A DNA stretch of 64,000 nucleotides from Bedellia somnulentella (lineage: Eukaryota; Arthropoda; Insecta; Lepidoptera; Bedelliidae), in the NCBI GenBank assembly GCA_963576735.1, contig OY755196.1:6677912-6741911 (forward strand), written 5' to 3'. The first letter of the stretch is position 1. Every line of letters begins with the position of its first letter. Shown piece by piece: positions 42,773-53,919 of this stretch. The translations under genes and the position numbers were made by a program. The notes beneath the pieces are model-generated. The model had not been told where the DNA came from and made no database searches. It saw only the letters and a list, made by a program, of their open reading frames with translations.

Positions 42773-43194
42773 TTAATCTGCTCTTGCAGTTCTTTTAATT
42801 TGTAAGCTGCTTTAGTACTTTGTTTGAAATAAGTTACTACAGTATGACATTTTTCTAACAATGACGTCAATGGCAAGTTTGATTTTTTACAGTCAGATAC
42901 TGCTAAATTTAGAGTATGGGCCACACAAAGTTTTTTTTTTTTTTGTTTACCGGTGGGGAAATCCTCATAGGATCCTCTCTCGAGCGACGGGGGTATGTCG
43001 GACTTTTACCGACTAAAACCCCACCGGTTCGGTGCTGCTGGCCCTGCGGCCTATGCGGTGTCACCTTGATGTGTTGTGCCGGGCGGCTGAAGGCCGCCCT
43101 GGCGAGGCAAAGGAATTTAGAGAATAATAAGCTATAGAATAGGGTGAGTATAAAAATAAAATAGACTCTAGTTGAGTCTGGTGTGACTCTAAAG

Positions 43195-43690
43195 TTAGTG
43201 TTGAGTTCTACGACCTCGCCGGCGGGGTCGGTGTCGGGAGTGATACTCGTAGTAGTTGTTGGTGTGACCGCGAGCGCCGGTGGCCCCTGAGGCCTCGAGC
43301 TCGCGGGTGATGTCGTCGTCGGGATCCGAGAGCACGCTACGTGGGCGTCGAATCCCGGCGTCCGGGGAAATCGTGTAGTCGAGCGAGGCTCGGAGTAAGG
43401 GGTTAGGGTGATCGGGGATCCTATCAAAGTATCTACGTGAGATTTGTTTGAAGTGATCCCTGATAGTATTGAGTCCTAAGTCTCTGTGGAGATCATAGTT
43501 CCTAACATACCAAGGCGCCCCTACCGCCTTGCGCATGAACCTATTTTGTATCACCTGGAGGCGGTGTATCAAGCCCTCTCTGGCGTGTGCGAACGCAACA
43601 CTACCGTACGAGAGGACCGAACGTATACATGTTTTGTGTAGTGTAACTTTGTGACGCAGTGGTAGCTTACTGCGAGCACAAAGCATCGGT
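43195..43690 (-). pseudogene. LINE J: RT C-terminal region
   Basis: LRHKVTLHKTCIRSVLSYGS, then RLQVIQNRFMRKAVGAPWYV and LHRDLGLNTIRDHFKQISRR are the standard C-terminus of Jockey-type RT proteins. It is separated from the palm by the hAT-D insertion. A stop (TAA after CSQ) lies just upstream of 43690. Confidence 0.8.
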
Positions 43691-43696
43691 GATAGC

Positions 43697-46474
43697 CAGT
43701 GATCGGAGTAGGCAGAGCTATTTTATGTACTTGCCATATGAAAGAATAATATGGATACTCCCCGAATCCCGGGATTTCTTTTTTAAGTAGAATAATAATA
43801 AAAATCTGTTTACGTCTTAGGGAGTAATGAAAGCATACACTTCCTATAATTAAAAGGACGGGTTTAAGGATAATATAATAAATAGATAGAAACTTGATAC
43901 GTTAAACCACATATATTTTTTTATGTAACAATTTCTTATATTTATACAAAAATCAACAATCATTTAACGTTTTAATTCTGAAGTTGTACACGAACATAAT
44001 ACAAATTATTTATTCCTCAAAAATCTAAACATGATTGAAAATAACAAACTATTTGTATTTAACAACAATATAATCTTTATTAAAATGACCAACACGATTA
44101 AACAATAATTAAGTTATTGAAACAAAAAAAAAATCAATGGTCTATTTCTTGGTCTGGGGCGTCTTCAGTTTCACTAGAAGACTGAGTATGACCTGAGTTA
44201 AAATAAATCACAATATTTTTTTCTAAATTTTCTATTTTTAATCTATTTCGTTTTACATCTAACATCCATTTATATGTTGAAAAGGAGCGTTCGACATCTG
44301 TGGATGTTAGTGGAGCAAATTTATAAGACAAAATTTCGTCACTGACATAATTTTTCGATAGTTTTTCCTCATATTCTCTGAGGATATCAATGTCAGGATT
44401 CCTATCCAAAACTTTTTAAATTTTTATTTTTATCTTATCAGAATTACATTCATTTAATGCAGCTCTGACTTTATCAAAAGCCAAAAATGAGTCGCTTAAT
44501 GCTATTTTTTGTTGCTGCAACTCTTTTAACGAAAATAAAATAATCGTATAATGATTTTCTATATATATTAATGCATTCCGTAGATTCTCTTTTTCTAGAA
44601 TATATTTCGTATTGCCATTGATTCAGAGCTGTTTAATCGAGAAACAACATTTCTTATTTCTTCATAATATTTTGCATAATACGAAGCAGCTTCAAGCCAA
44701 GTGCCCCATCTAGTTATCACTGGTTGTGGAGGAAGAGGTAAGTTTGGATACATATCTTTCAATATTTTTATTCTGCGAGGGGCTTTTCAAAATATTTTTT
44801 TCACATTTGATATATTTTTATTCTGCGAGGGGCTTTTAAAAATATTTTTTTCACATTTGATACTAAAATCCGTATTTGTTCTGATACGCGATGAAGTGCA
44901 TGTGCCAAACAAGTAACGTGTTTTAATTTAGGAAAAAAAATCAATTTTGGCCCCGCAGACAACATGTATGCCACACTATCAGTACATAATATTAAAACAT
45001 TATCAATTTTTCTTTCAAAGTTGTCTTGCCAAATATTTTTCAAACATTCCATAGTAAAATTTGAAATGGTTTGGCCATTAACCACCTCAAGCATTTTACA
45101 GGCGATTAAATAAGGTCGACCAGAAAAGTTTTCATTTAATGGCTTTACTAAGAAATGCACAATATAACGACCTAAAAAGTCAGTTGTCTCATCTATCGAT
45201 ATCCAAAGTTTCTCGTCTTTAACGTTTTCATAGATGGAGGCAATTTTATTATTATAAAATTTGTCCAAATATACTTTACGCAATTGTGACTCGTCAGGCA
45301 CTTTTTTGTCATTGCAATGACAACAGCAAACACCACACATGTATTTTTGAAAAAAAATGCTGAAGGCATTATTTTTCATTTGCGACCAAGGAATATTACA
45401 AAGTATTAAAAACTGAATAAGGTCAAAATAAAATTCTTCTTGAGGCCTTTTGTAAGTTCCTCGATGTTTGGCACCTTCAATATGTCGATTGACATTAGAT
45501 TTCTTTACTGATAAATGGCTTTCACACTTGGTACAGTAAATAGTACAGCTAGCAGCGTCAAAAATCAGCTCAGGATAGTCACGAATCCACTTTTGAACGG
45601 TTTCAGGCTTGACAGAACTTGACGACGCCATGTCGAAGTACTTCACCTGAATCAAAATTTATTTAAATGAAGAAATGCTTAATAGAGTCACATCAACACT
45701 AAGTGGTCAAAACATACTTATCTGTTCGAAAATTAATATAAAAATATATTCCTAGTGCGATTTTGAAAATGCAAAGGCAGTTTAAAGTTTTTAATTTACG
45801 CTAAGAAAGGTTTGACTTAAGGCAAGCTTTTCACTGAGCCCAAACATATAATTTTTCTATTATTTCAAGGTAAATAAGATTGATACATTAATTGTAGTCA
45901 AAATTTACTTTACACAAAAAAAACTTACCAAATGAGTATCCAATAAAATAACTCCAAATATCCAATCCAATAAGGTCAAATCAGAGTCCGCATATACTAG
46001 CCAAAGTCGTAGTAGCAAGGAGATTCCAGAATCCAGTAAAAAAGCCAGGGTCAAAAGAAATTCACCACACAACAAAACACAACAGGAAGCAAACAAGCGC
46101 ACTCTGAGAACCGAAGTAATCAAGTGAGACAACATTTAACAGCAAGTTACTTTCGGTAAACAATTGAATTCCAGTGAGAAAGAGACAAAAACAGGTGCGT
46201 CACTAGCCACACCCGTGACAGTCCCTGTACGTGTGAGCAAGAGCGCATAATGCAGCGATATCACGACAAGTGTCAGTCAACAAAGCGGCAACGTCACGCG
46301 TTTGACAAAAAAATATACCATTTTTTATACTTATTGATAAAAATAATTATAATAATCGAATCCCGGAGTATTAATCGAATCCCGGAGTATTATTGGGAAT
46401 CCCGTGGAATATACATATTAATATCAATGTTTGCGGTCAATGAACCTAAATCGCTCTACCTACTCCGATCAGTG
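43697..46474 (-). mobile_element. hAT-type element hAT-D with 8-bp target duplication
   Basis: 2778 bp. Ends CAGTGATCGGAGTAGGCAGAGC and, reversed, CACTGATCGGAGTAGGTAGAGC; flanked by GTGATAGC at 43689-43696 and 46475-46482. The transposase lies on the minus strand and is broken. Inserted in the RT of LINE J. Confidence 0.9.
44134..45631 (-). pseudogene. hAT-D transposase (CGGBP1-like zinc finger, hAT C-terminus), broken
   Basis: ATG at 45631 (MASSSSVKPETVQKWIRDY). A BED/CGGBP1-like finger follows: SCTIYCTKCESHLSVKKSNV then HIEGAKHRG, giving C-x2-C and H-x5-H. Then comes the RNase-H-like region with WISIDETTDFLGRYIVHFLV (catalytic Asp) and ILCTDSVAYMLSAG. The frame breaks near 44850-44640, where TTTTTATTCTGCGAGGGGCTTTT is tandemly repeated (44768-44845). 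The C-terminus at 44409-44134 shows YKFAPLTSTDVERSFSTYKW, the hAT dimerisation motif. Dead. Confidence 0.82.
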
Positions 46475-46482
46475 GTGATAGC

Positions 46483-47711
46483 CTATTCAGGACGAATGAG
46501 GCTTTGTTGTATGTAGCTGATGTGGTGTGTCCATCTAAGCCGGGAATCAAAGACAATACCGAGGTAGGTAGAGTTGAACAGGCGGCGGCGGGTCAAGTGA
46601 GGGGCCTCCCTTCCGAAAGAGCATGGCTGCGCTTTTGGAGGGATTAACCTCGATCCGCCACTTCCTGAACCACTCTCCGAGTTGTGTTACGGCTCACTGA
46701 AGGCGAAGCCGTATGAAGTTATGATTTTGGTGACTCGTATAGAGTAGTGTGTCGTCTGCAAATAGTGCTAACTCCACCAGCGGTTTACGCGGGATGTCGT
46801 TAGTGTATATATTGAAGAGTGTGGGTGAGAGCGTGGAGCCCTGTGGGACTCCCGCGTGTATGGGGTGGTGTTGTGAGTGGGCGTCCTCCACTCTGAAGCG
46901 GAATCGGCGATCCGACAAGTAGTCGCGGACTATAGCCACGAGCTTGTCTGGCATACCGATCTGGTATAGCTTGTATAGCAGACCGCTATGCCAGACCTTG
47001 CCAAATGCCTTCGCTACGTCAAAGAAGACGGCGCCCGTCTGTTTGATGTAAGTGTCATTGAATCCATCAAGCACATGCTCGGTAAAGCGATGTGCTTGTT
47101 GGACGCATGAGTGTTGTGCCCTGAACCCGAATTGTTCTTGTATCTGAATGCCGCTAGTGTGCAAGTAATGTCTGATCCTAGCGAGGATTAGTCGCTCATA
47201 GATCTTACCTAACGAGCTTAATAGGCTGATTGGCCTATAGCTCGTCGGATCGGTGCGGAGCTTTCCGACTTTGAATATACCTACCACATCGGCATCTTTC
47301 CATGAATCTGGAAAGATGCCGTGTATGAGTGATGTGTTAAGTATGATTGTGAGTAGTGTGATGATGTGTTGTGGTAGGATCTTAAGGACCCTGTTAGTCA
47401 GGCCGTCGGGCCCCGGGCCCTTTCTGGGTCTGAGGTGTTTAATGATGTCTTTCACCTCGTCCTCGGTGATCGGTTCGAGATCATCGAGGAGAGGGAGTGA
47501 GGCGTGGTCGTTGACTAACTTGTCAATGGCCTCGATGTGAAGTGGGTCGCATGGCTGAGTGCTCGGAGAGCATTGCTTCTCCAGACTCTCAGCCAGGCAT
47601 TCCGCTTTCTCATCGTTTTCGAAGGCCGGTGGTAGGCCGTTCGGTTGTGTGAGAAGTCGTTGGCGGTGGTAGTCATCGACAACGACTTGCGACGCACAGT
47701 GTTTCGTCTAG
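46483..47711 (-). pseudogene. LINE J: reverse transcriptase palm and fingers
   Basis: Contains KGPGPDGLTNRVLK, YRPISLLSSLGKIYERLILA, EQFGFRAQHSC, FFDVAKAFGKVWH (first catalytic Asp), GVPQGSTLSPTLFNIYTNDI and FADDTLLY. From about 46700 to 46483 the frame is broken by shifts and a TAG. Jockey clade is the best fit. Confidence 0.85.
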
Positions 47712-49053
47712 TACTAATTAGCGGGACAATATTATCGACATTTTCATTATATATTTTTTTCGTTGTTTTCTGTATAATTTAGTATTTTAAGTGTATTATA
47801 CTCAAGATTATGAAAAATTAAACACAATTTTAATCGTACCAATATATTTATTGAGTAAGTCATTAACAATCACCATCATTAGACGATCCATAGTCATCAC
47901 TATCTAATTCGGTAGAGTCTGACTCTAAATAATCCTCTGCATCAGTCCTATTATGTTGATTAATTGATTGCCGTGGGATTAGTTTTGGAGGAACTATTAA
48001 TTCTAAGACTTCTGGTGGCAATGAAGTTGATTTTTTGCGAGGTACTTCCCTAAATGAGTTAATAAGAGGATCAGATGTAATTAAAAGCATTCTCAAAAGA
48101 TCTGTATTTGTGGCAACCCGTGACCGTTTCCGTGTATGGCGTTCGCGAAATCTGCGACAATCTTTATTTCTTGACTCCTGGGCTTCTTCCGAAAGCTGCC
48201 CAATTGGCAGAAGGCAAGAATCGATTACCTCAGAACTATGAACTAAGATCTTGTGCACAGTAACCACACACTTTAACACTTTCACCACCATATCGGGCCC
48301 ATTTAACCAATCTTGGTGCTTGTTGATGAAAACATCTTTGGTCATTTTAGATTTGTACCATTTTTCTTGCAATCTCGTGCAAATACTCGAAATTTTCATC
48401 TTTAATTCCCTGTCTGATTCCATGGTTAAATGGGTCAAGCTATGTTTATTACAAATAAACTCAAAAATCCACACTTTTGGTGTGTTTATACCATTCTTCG
48501 AAAATCTCCATTTTCGTTACAGTGAGGACTTGCTCTGAAAAACAATAAAAAAAAATACTACCAGTCCATTTCGGGGTCTAGTTATTTTTAAAATATATAC
48601 TTCAATGTTCTAGATACACGATGAAAAAAGATTCAGCGTGAATACAAGTGAATACAATAAAGTTATGTTCCTGAAAAGTTCTTGTTTCAAAAATTTTAGC
48701 ATTAATTTAATGCTATTCATTGGAACCCTTACAATATTTTTTTACAACAGTAAAATACAAATATATACTTATAAATAATTGAACATACCTTCAGTAAAAT
48801 ATTCCATTATAAATATCACATAGAACTTTGATAATAATTTCAAGAGAGGTTATTATAAGTATAGAAAAAATGCCAATGATTTAACAATTGCAATTACACT
48901 TGATTTTATACTTACTTTCGACTATGTTCATAAGCTGAAATGAGGGTATACCTAAATGATTTTTTGGAATAACCTACCCACAGGTTTTTGACATCACATT
49001 TTTGAAGGTAATTCTTAGAAATCATAACATGAATATTGTCTCGCCAATTAATA
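47712..49053 (-). mobile_element. Unclassified TIR element Y with CTAG (or TA) target
   Basis: 1342 bp with inverted ends TACTAATTAGCGGGACAATATT and, reversed, TATTAATTGGCGAGACAATATT. CTAG is present at both borders (47708-47711 and 49054-49057); TA within it is an alternative. Removing the element with one CTAG rejoins LINE J in frame (GVLS-RRNTV). It carries one unfamiliar ORF. Confidence 0.75.
47863..48474 (-). CDS. Uncharacterised protein of element Y
   Basis: About 190-200 residues. It contains KMTKDVFINKHQDWLNGPDM, a hydrophobic stretch VLKCVVTVHKILVHSSEVID, then PIGQLSEEAQESRNKDCRRF and TDLLRMLLITSDPLINSFRE, ending in an acidic Ser/Asp tail. A splice-like TTTTTCAG and an ATG at about 48517 precede it (MEIFEEWYKHTKSVDF), separated by a one-base shift in a T-run near 48470. 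The RNKDxRxxRExHxRKxSR and LLxxSDPxxxS words recall multi-copy insect proteins of mobile elements; no function is known to me. It may be the C-terminal part of a larger transposase. Confidence 0.45.
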   Translation of the reverse strand: MWIFEFICNKHSLTHLTMESDRELKMKISSICTRLQEKWYKSKMTKDVFINKHQDWLNGPDMVVKVLKCVVTVHKILVHSSEVIDSCLLPIGQLSEEAQESRNKDCRRFRERHTRKRSRVATNTDLLRMLLITSDPLINSFREVPRKKSTSLPPEVLELIVPPKLIPRQSINQHNRTDAEDYLESDSTELDSDDYGSSNDGDC

Positions 49054-49210
49054 CTAGACAAGACACCGTGCGACGTGGCGTCTTGTACGACCGCCGAGAG
49101 GTGCTTTGTTAAGGCACAGACAGCTCGGCGGGCGTCGTCCGGTGACGAGATGTCATCCGGAATTGTGTCGAGGTGGGGCGATGTGTAAGTTTGTAGGCCG
49201 TCCGTCAATT
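49054..49210 (-). pseudogene. LINE J: linker between endonuclease and RT
   Basis: The minus frame reads TYTSPHLDTIPDDISSPDDA and AVCALTKHLSAVVQDATSHG, the usual inter-domain stretch of Jockey-type ORF2; it continues past element Y at 47711. Confidence 0.7.
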
Positions 49211-49214
49211 TCGC

Positions 49215-49853
49215 TCAGTTAATTCTGGGACGAGTGGCGGGCGGAGTGTGTTCGGGTGGGTCTAGTGACAGTAGAACTGGGCGGTGATCCGACTCAAGTT
49301 CGTGTATAACTTCTACGGAACGCAAACGTAAGGTTACGTTACGCAGAAGCGCCAAATCAATGATGCCGGGGGTGTAGAGTACATTGTTTGGGTAGTGAGT
49401 GGGTGTCATTGGGGCAATTATCTCGAAATCGAGTCTTTCTGAAAATTCATCTAATAGCCGGCCGTTTCGCCAGGTTCTGGTTGAATTCCAACTGAGATGG
49501 TGGGAGTTGAAATCGCCTGCCAAAATAACCGAGCTACCGAGCGCGAGTAGGGCTTCCAAGTCGGTGCGTAACACCTCTTGGGAGCCGGTTTGATGAATTG
49601 ACGCAATGACAATGGATGGATGCCCCGACATGCTTACACGGCATGTCGTGGCCTCCATGTGTTGTAGTGCGGGTGTAGTGAGTGCGACACAGTGTAGTGT
49701 CTTTTTGTAGTATATGAGTGTGCCTCCTCCAGGCCTACCTAGTCGGTCAGTCCGTATGAGTCTATAATTAGATATATTGGGATTCTTAGTGCGAGGTTTC
49801 AGAAAGGATTCCTGCACAAGAAAGACATCGACACTATGATCTCTCAGAAACAT
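49215..49853 (-). pseudogene. LINE J: AP-like endonuclease domain
   Basis: Contains VDVFLVQESFLKPRT (catalytic Glu), GRPGGGTLIYYKK, SSVILAGDFNSHHLSWNS (Asp-Asn-His) and ELESDHRPVLLSL (final Asp-His), the complete AP-endonuclease motif set of non-LTR elements. The first motif (RN or NANG) lies just upstream near 49890. A stop at 49215 separates it from the linker. Confidence 0.85.
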
Positions 49854-49967
49854 GCCTATTTCCTCTTTGTGAGAACGTACTTTGCCTTCGGCATTGAAAA
49901 AAACTACGTTTAGCGAATGGGGCTTTATCCTACTTTGTGAAGCAATTGAGACTACTAAACAAGCGGG

Positions 49968-50735
49968 CTAATGTGATGTAACCGTTTGGAACGGTTTGCC
50001 TACGGCGGCTACGATGTCCTCGTAGTCGCAGTAGGCGGTGAGTTTGGCGATCATATCGCCGTTGGCGTCCGCCTCTTTTAGCTTCTTAAGGAAGCTACGG
50101 AGGCGGTCCATATCTATGGGGTTGATGTTGGGCCCCACGGAGGGCTTTGCCTGAGGGGCAGGGGTAGGGCGCGTCTTAGAGGCGGCGGGTAATGGTGTTG
50201 CTGTAGGCTTCGAAGTAGCCGCAGCGAAACTCTTAGTGAGAGCCATGGGAGCGGGGGCGGGCACCAATTGTGTTACGGCCGGCGGCCGCGGGCGCAGGCT
50301 GAGAAGCAGCGGGGCGCGCGGCGGTGCGCGGGGCGGAATGAGAGGAGAGGGTTTTACCCCTCTGGCCCTTAGCCTTGGGTGCCTTGGGGCACCCTTTATA
50401 ATTTGCTGTGTGCCCTACACTCTTGCAGAGCACACATGCGGGCGGGTCTATGGACTCGCGGGTCCGCGAACATTGGGGTGTCGCGTGGTCACCCAGGCAT
50501 TTGACACACCTAGGGCGTGCGCGACAGTTTCGGGCCGAATGCCCGTATAATTGGCACCGGTGACATTGTCCGGGGCCTTCCCGCTTGTGAGGCGGCTCGA
50601 ATCGTATGCCGGACAGGCGGCATATAGATTTGATATTAAATATGGCCTTACCATCCTTTGAAAGAATGATAAGAATCATATTGTATGGTGTACGCGCTCG
50701 GCTCGCGTACATTCGGTGTACTTCAAGGACGGGAA
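49968..50735 (-). pseudogene. LINE J: gag-like ORF1 with three CCHC zinc knuckles, 5' truncated
   Basis: GKAIFNIKSICRLSGIRFEP is the RRM-like end of Jockey gag proteins. Three zinc knuckles follow: CHRCQLYGHSARNC, CVKCLGDHATPQC and CVLCKSVGHTANYKGC. Then comes an Ala/Pro-rich tail; the frame changes near 50250. It is cut at its 5' end by LINE B. Role: nucleic-acid binding and particle assembly. Confidence 0.85.
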
Positions 50736-50926
50736 GTAAAAAGATAAAGATAAAGATAAAAAATATTTATTTCAAAATAAAAAGAATTGTTCTCTATTTT
50801 TTTAACGTCACAAACTTAAGAATAAGTTAAATCTTACTCTACTGACTCTACTTCGGATTCGGAAGGTGTATTGTTGCGAGAAGAACCCGTAAGAAACTCA
50901 GCAACACACATCTTTTCTTAGTCATA

Positions 50927-53911
50927 TTACAATATTGGTGTATGTCTGGAAATATCCTGAATAGAGCCCTGGTGACACCAAGCAGTTTCATCTATCATAT
51001 AATCATTTAAACTGTAATAAGCTTTTAAATGAAGACTGCGTTTTATAATTACTTTGAATTTCTTTTCTGTTAGATTCAAAATGTCATCAGGTATTTTATT
51101 ATAAAATTTTACACATAATCCCATAAAAGATGTATTTATTTTTGACAATCTGTACTTTTGAATTGAAATTTTATTATTATCTCTAAGACTTCTAGTATGT
51201 CTGTCACAGTTTTTGGAAAATGCTTTCAAATTTTTTCTCACGTACATGATGTTTTCATAAATATATTGACATGGCAGTGTCATTATATTTATGGTTTTAA
51301 ACAATTCTCTAAGGGAATCTCGTGAACCTAAATTATAAATAGCTCTTATTGCTCTTTTCTGTAAAATGAATATGGACCCAACATCAGCAGCTCTGCCCCA
51401 GAGTAAAATGCCATAAGACATAATGCTATGAAAATAACTATAGTAAACTAAACGAGCGGTCTGTACATCAGTTAAATGTCTTATTTTTCTAACGGCATAG
51501 GCAGCACTGCTTAGCCTGCCAGCTAGCGCGCTAATGTGGGGTCCCCATTGGAGCTTTGAGTCCAGATGTATCCCTAAGAAAATTGTGCTATCCGTAAATG
51601 GTAATTTTTCATTATTTAATGTAATTTCATTATCAACACTTTTAACATTTGGTAATGCAAATTTAATATATATGTGGTTTTTTTGGCATTTAGTACAAGA
51701 TTATTTGAAGCAAACCATGTTTGAATTTGGGAAACTGCATTATTTACATCGTCAATATTTTCCGAATTCCTTTTAACGTCAAAAATTAAAGAAGTATCAT
51801 CAGCAAATAATACTATTTCAGACCTTTTCTCGACCATGAACGGCAAATCATTAATATATACTAGAAACAAAAATGGGCCTAATATAGATCCCTGTGGAAC
51901 ACCCATTTTTACATGAGTTCCAGATGATTTTATTTTATCGATTTGCACTTTTTGTATTCGATCTGAGAAGTAGGACTTTATTAATTTAAGTGCGTCACCT
52001 TCGATGCCATAATGTCCCAATTTTATGAATAAAATATTATGATCTGCACAATCAAACGCTTTTGTAAGATCGCAGAACAAACCGATTGCATCATTCTTAA
52101 GTTCCCACGAACCAAAAATATGTTTAATTAGGGCAACGCCTGCGTCAGTGGTAGAGCGGCCTTTCGTGAAACCAAATTGTTTAGGGTGAAACAAATTGTT
52201 GGAACTAAAATGCAAGAGCAGTTGATTAAGCATAAGTTTTTCAAATATTTTACTCATAACTGGTAGTATAGATATAGGCCTATAACCTTCAGGATTATTT
52301 TTATCACCTCCAGATTTTAGTAAAGGTACAATTTTACTATGTTTCATGAGATATGGGAAGATACCATTACTTACGAGTATACATTCATTAAATATTTTCG
52401 CTAAATAAGGAGCTATTATCACAATAAAATTATGGCATACTTTTACTGACATAACCCAGATATCCTCAGAATTTTTCAACTTCAGTGATTTAAACACTTT
52501 AATGATATCTTCTGGACTGACAACTTTAAAATTAAATATAGATTTACAAATTGCAACGTTTTGTTGTAACAGCTCTTGAGCTAACGTAGCAGATGAATTT
52601 AAGTGTTCAGTGGTCTTAAAAGGTATATCAGCAAAATATTTTTCAAAAATACAGGCAATTACATCATTTGATGTAGTCAAACCTCGATCAGACCGAATAC
52701 AAAAGTCCTGATCACATGATTTGCTTTTGCCAGTTTGAGTGTTGATAATGTTCCAAACGGTTTTTACTTTATTATCAGATGTTTTAATACGTTGGCTCAA
52801 GTATCTTGCATTAGCCTCCTTACAAACTTTATTAAACATTTTTGAGTATTTTTTTACATATTCTATAAATTCATCATTATGTGAGAACGCTTTTTGATCG
52901 TATAAATCAAATAGTATTTCTCTAGATTTATATATGCCTGGTGTTGCCCACTCACTAAATTTAAATTTATTAGATATAGTTACATCTTTAATACTAAATA
53001 TTTTATTAAATTCGTTTATCAGTACTTTAAAGAAAGTATTATAACTATTATTTGGATTTTTATTTATTGAAGAAGTAGGCAGCTTATAACTGTTTAAGTT
53101 TATATATTTTTCAACTTTGAAAGCAGTGACACTCCTTTTTTTAACTATAATTTTTCGGTCTGGTGCCTTATGTGGAAAGTTTACAAAAAGACCACTGTGA
53201 TCAGATTTTAGTTTATTTATTACAGATTTACTTATGAATTCAGCATTTGTAAATACATTATCTAAACATGTTTTGGTTCTAGTAGGTTCCAAGAATAAAT
53301 TTTCTAAATCAAACGATTGGAATAAACTCATCAACCGTGTTTTCTGAGTACTATCTTTTAAGAGATCTATATTGAAGTCTCCACAAATAATTAATTGTTT
53401 TTTACTCTTGAAAATTTTAGTTAATACATCTTCCACTTTCAAATCTTTCATAATTTTGACTATAGGGGGCTCGATATACGCTTACTATAAAGTAGTTTAG
53501 TAACTCTATGCAGGATATCTCCACGACTTGCTCAACGCTCAGTTTTACAATATCCTCACGATTTTTACATTTAATACTATTTTTTATAAATATAGCGGAG
53601 CCACCACAGGCTTTAGAATTGCGGCAGTAGCTACTAGCTAAATAGTAATTTTGAAAACCAAATATGAGCTCGCAATTCTTAAGCCAGTGTTCTGAGACAC
53701 AGAAACAGTCAATTTTATATCTTTCTAAAAACAATTCAATTTCTAATTCTTTACAAGAAAACCCCTGAGTATTTTGAAATACTAATTTAAATTGTGGGTC
53801 TCCTTGTAAAGCACGGTTTTTAAATATTTTGCCAGAAGAACCTCCTTCCTTGTTTACAATGTTAATATTAATTGAAGGTGACGGCTTAAGGATGACAGGA
53901 GGCTCTTCCAT
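50927..53911 (-). pseudogene. LINE B ORF2: endonuclease and reverse transcriptase, frameshifted
   Basis: The endonuclease starts LVFQNTQGFSCKELEIELFL, with SEHWL, IICGDFNIDLLKD and KSDHSGLFVNF. The RT shows YRPISILPVMSKIFEKLMLN, LFCDLTKAFDCADHNILFI, GVPQGSILGPFLFLVYINDL and VLFADDTSLIF. Shifts occur near 53435 (endonuclease) and 51640 (after the palm). The C-terminus at 51421-50927 (SYGILLWGRAADVGSIFILQ) is homologous to LINE A. Confidence 0.85.
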
Positions 53912-53919
53912 TGTCTCAC

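Larger units (their letters stand above)
38861..42916 (-). mobile_element. Decayed hAT element hAT-C with piggyBac inside
   Basis: The left end TAGTGATGCGACTCGAATGG is hAT-like and is followed by a cluster of ACTCGAGT words (38865-39000), typical subterminal repeats. Transposase remnants follow on the minus strand at 39411-40317 and 42777-42916. A piggyBac element (40322-42772) splits it, and a Jockey-type LINE interrupts it at 42917, so its other end is not visible. Confidence 0.7.
42922..50735 (-). mobile_element. Jockey-type LINE (LINE J) carrying two nested transposons
   Basis: On the minus strand the order is gag (50735-49968), endonuclease (49853-49215), RT (to 46483), RT end (43690-43195), UTR and a poly(A) tail (T-run 42930-42945). 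It is interrupted by 47712-49053 and 43697-46474. Its 5' end meets LINE B at about 50736. Confidence 0.82.

Noticed and set aside
42916..43427. 172-codon minus frame and 73-codon plus frame over the LINE J 3' end
   Set aside because: Shadow frames of the RT C-terminus and GC-rich UTR.
50236..50550. 104-codon plus frame, Gly/Arg-rich
   Set aside because: Antisense shadow of the zinc-knuckle gag.
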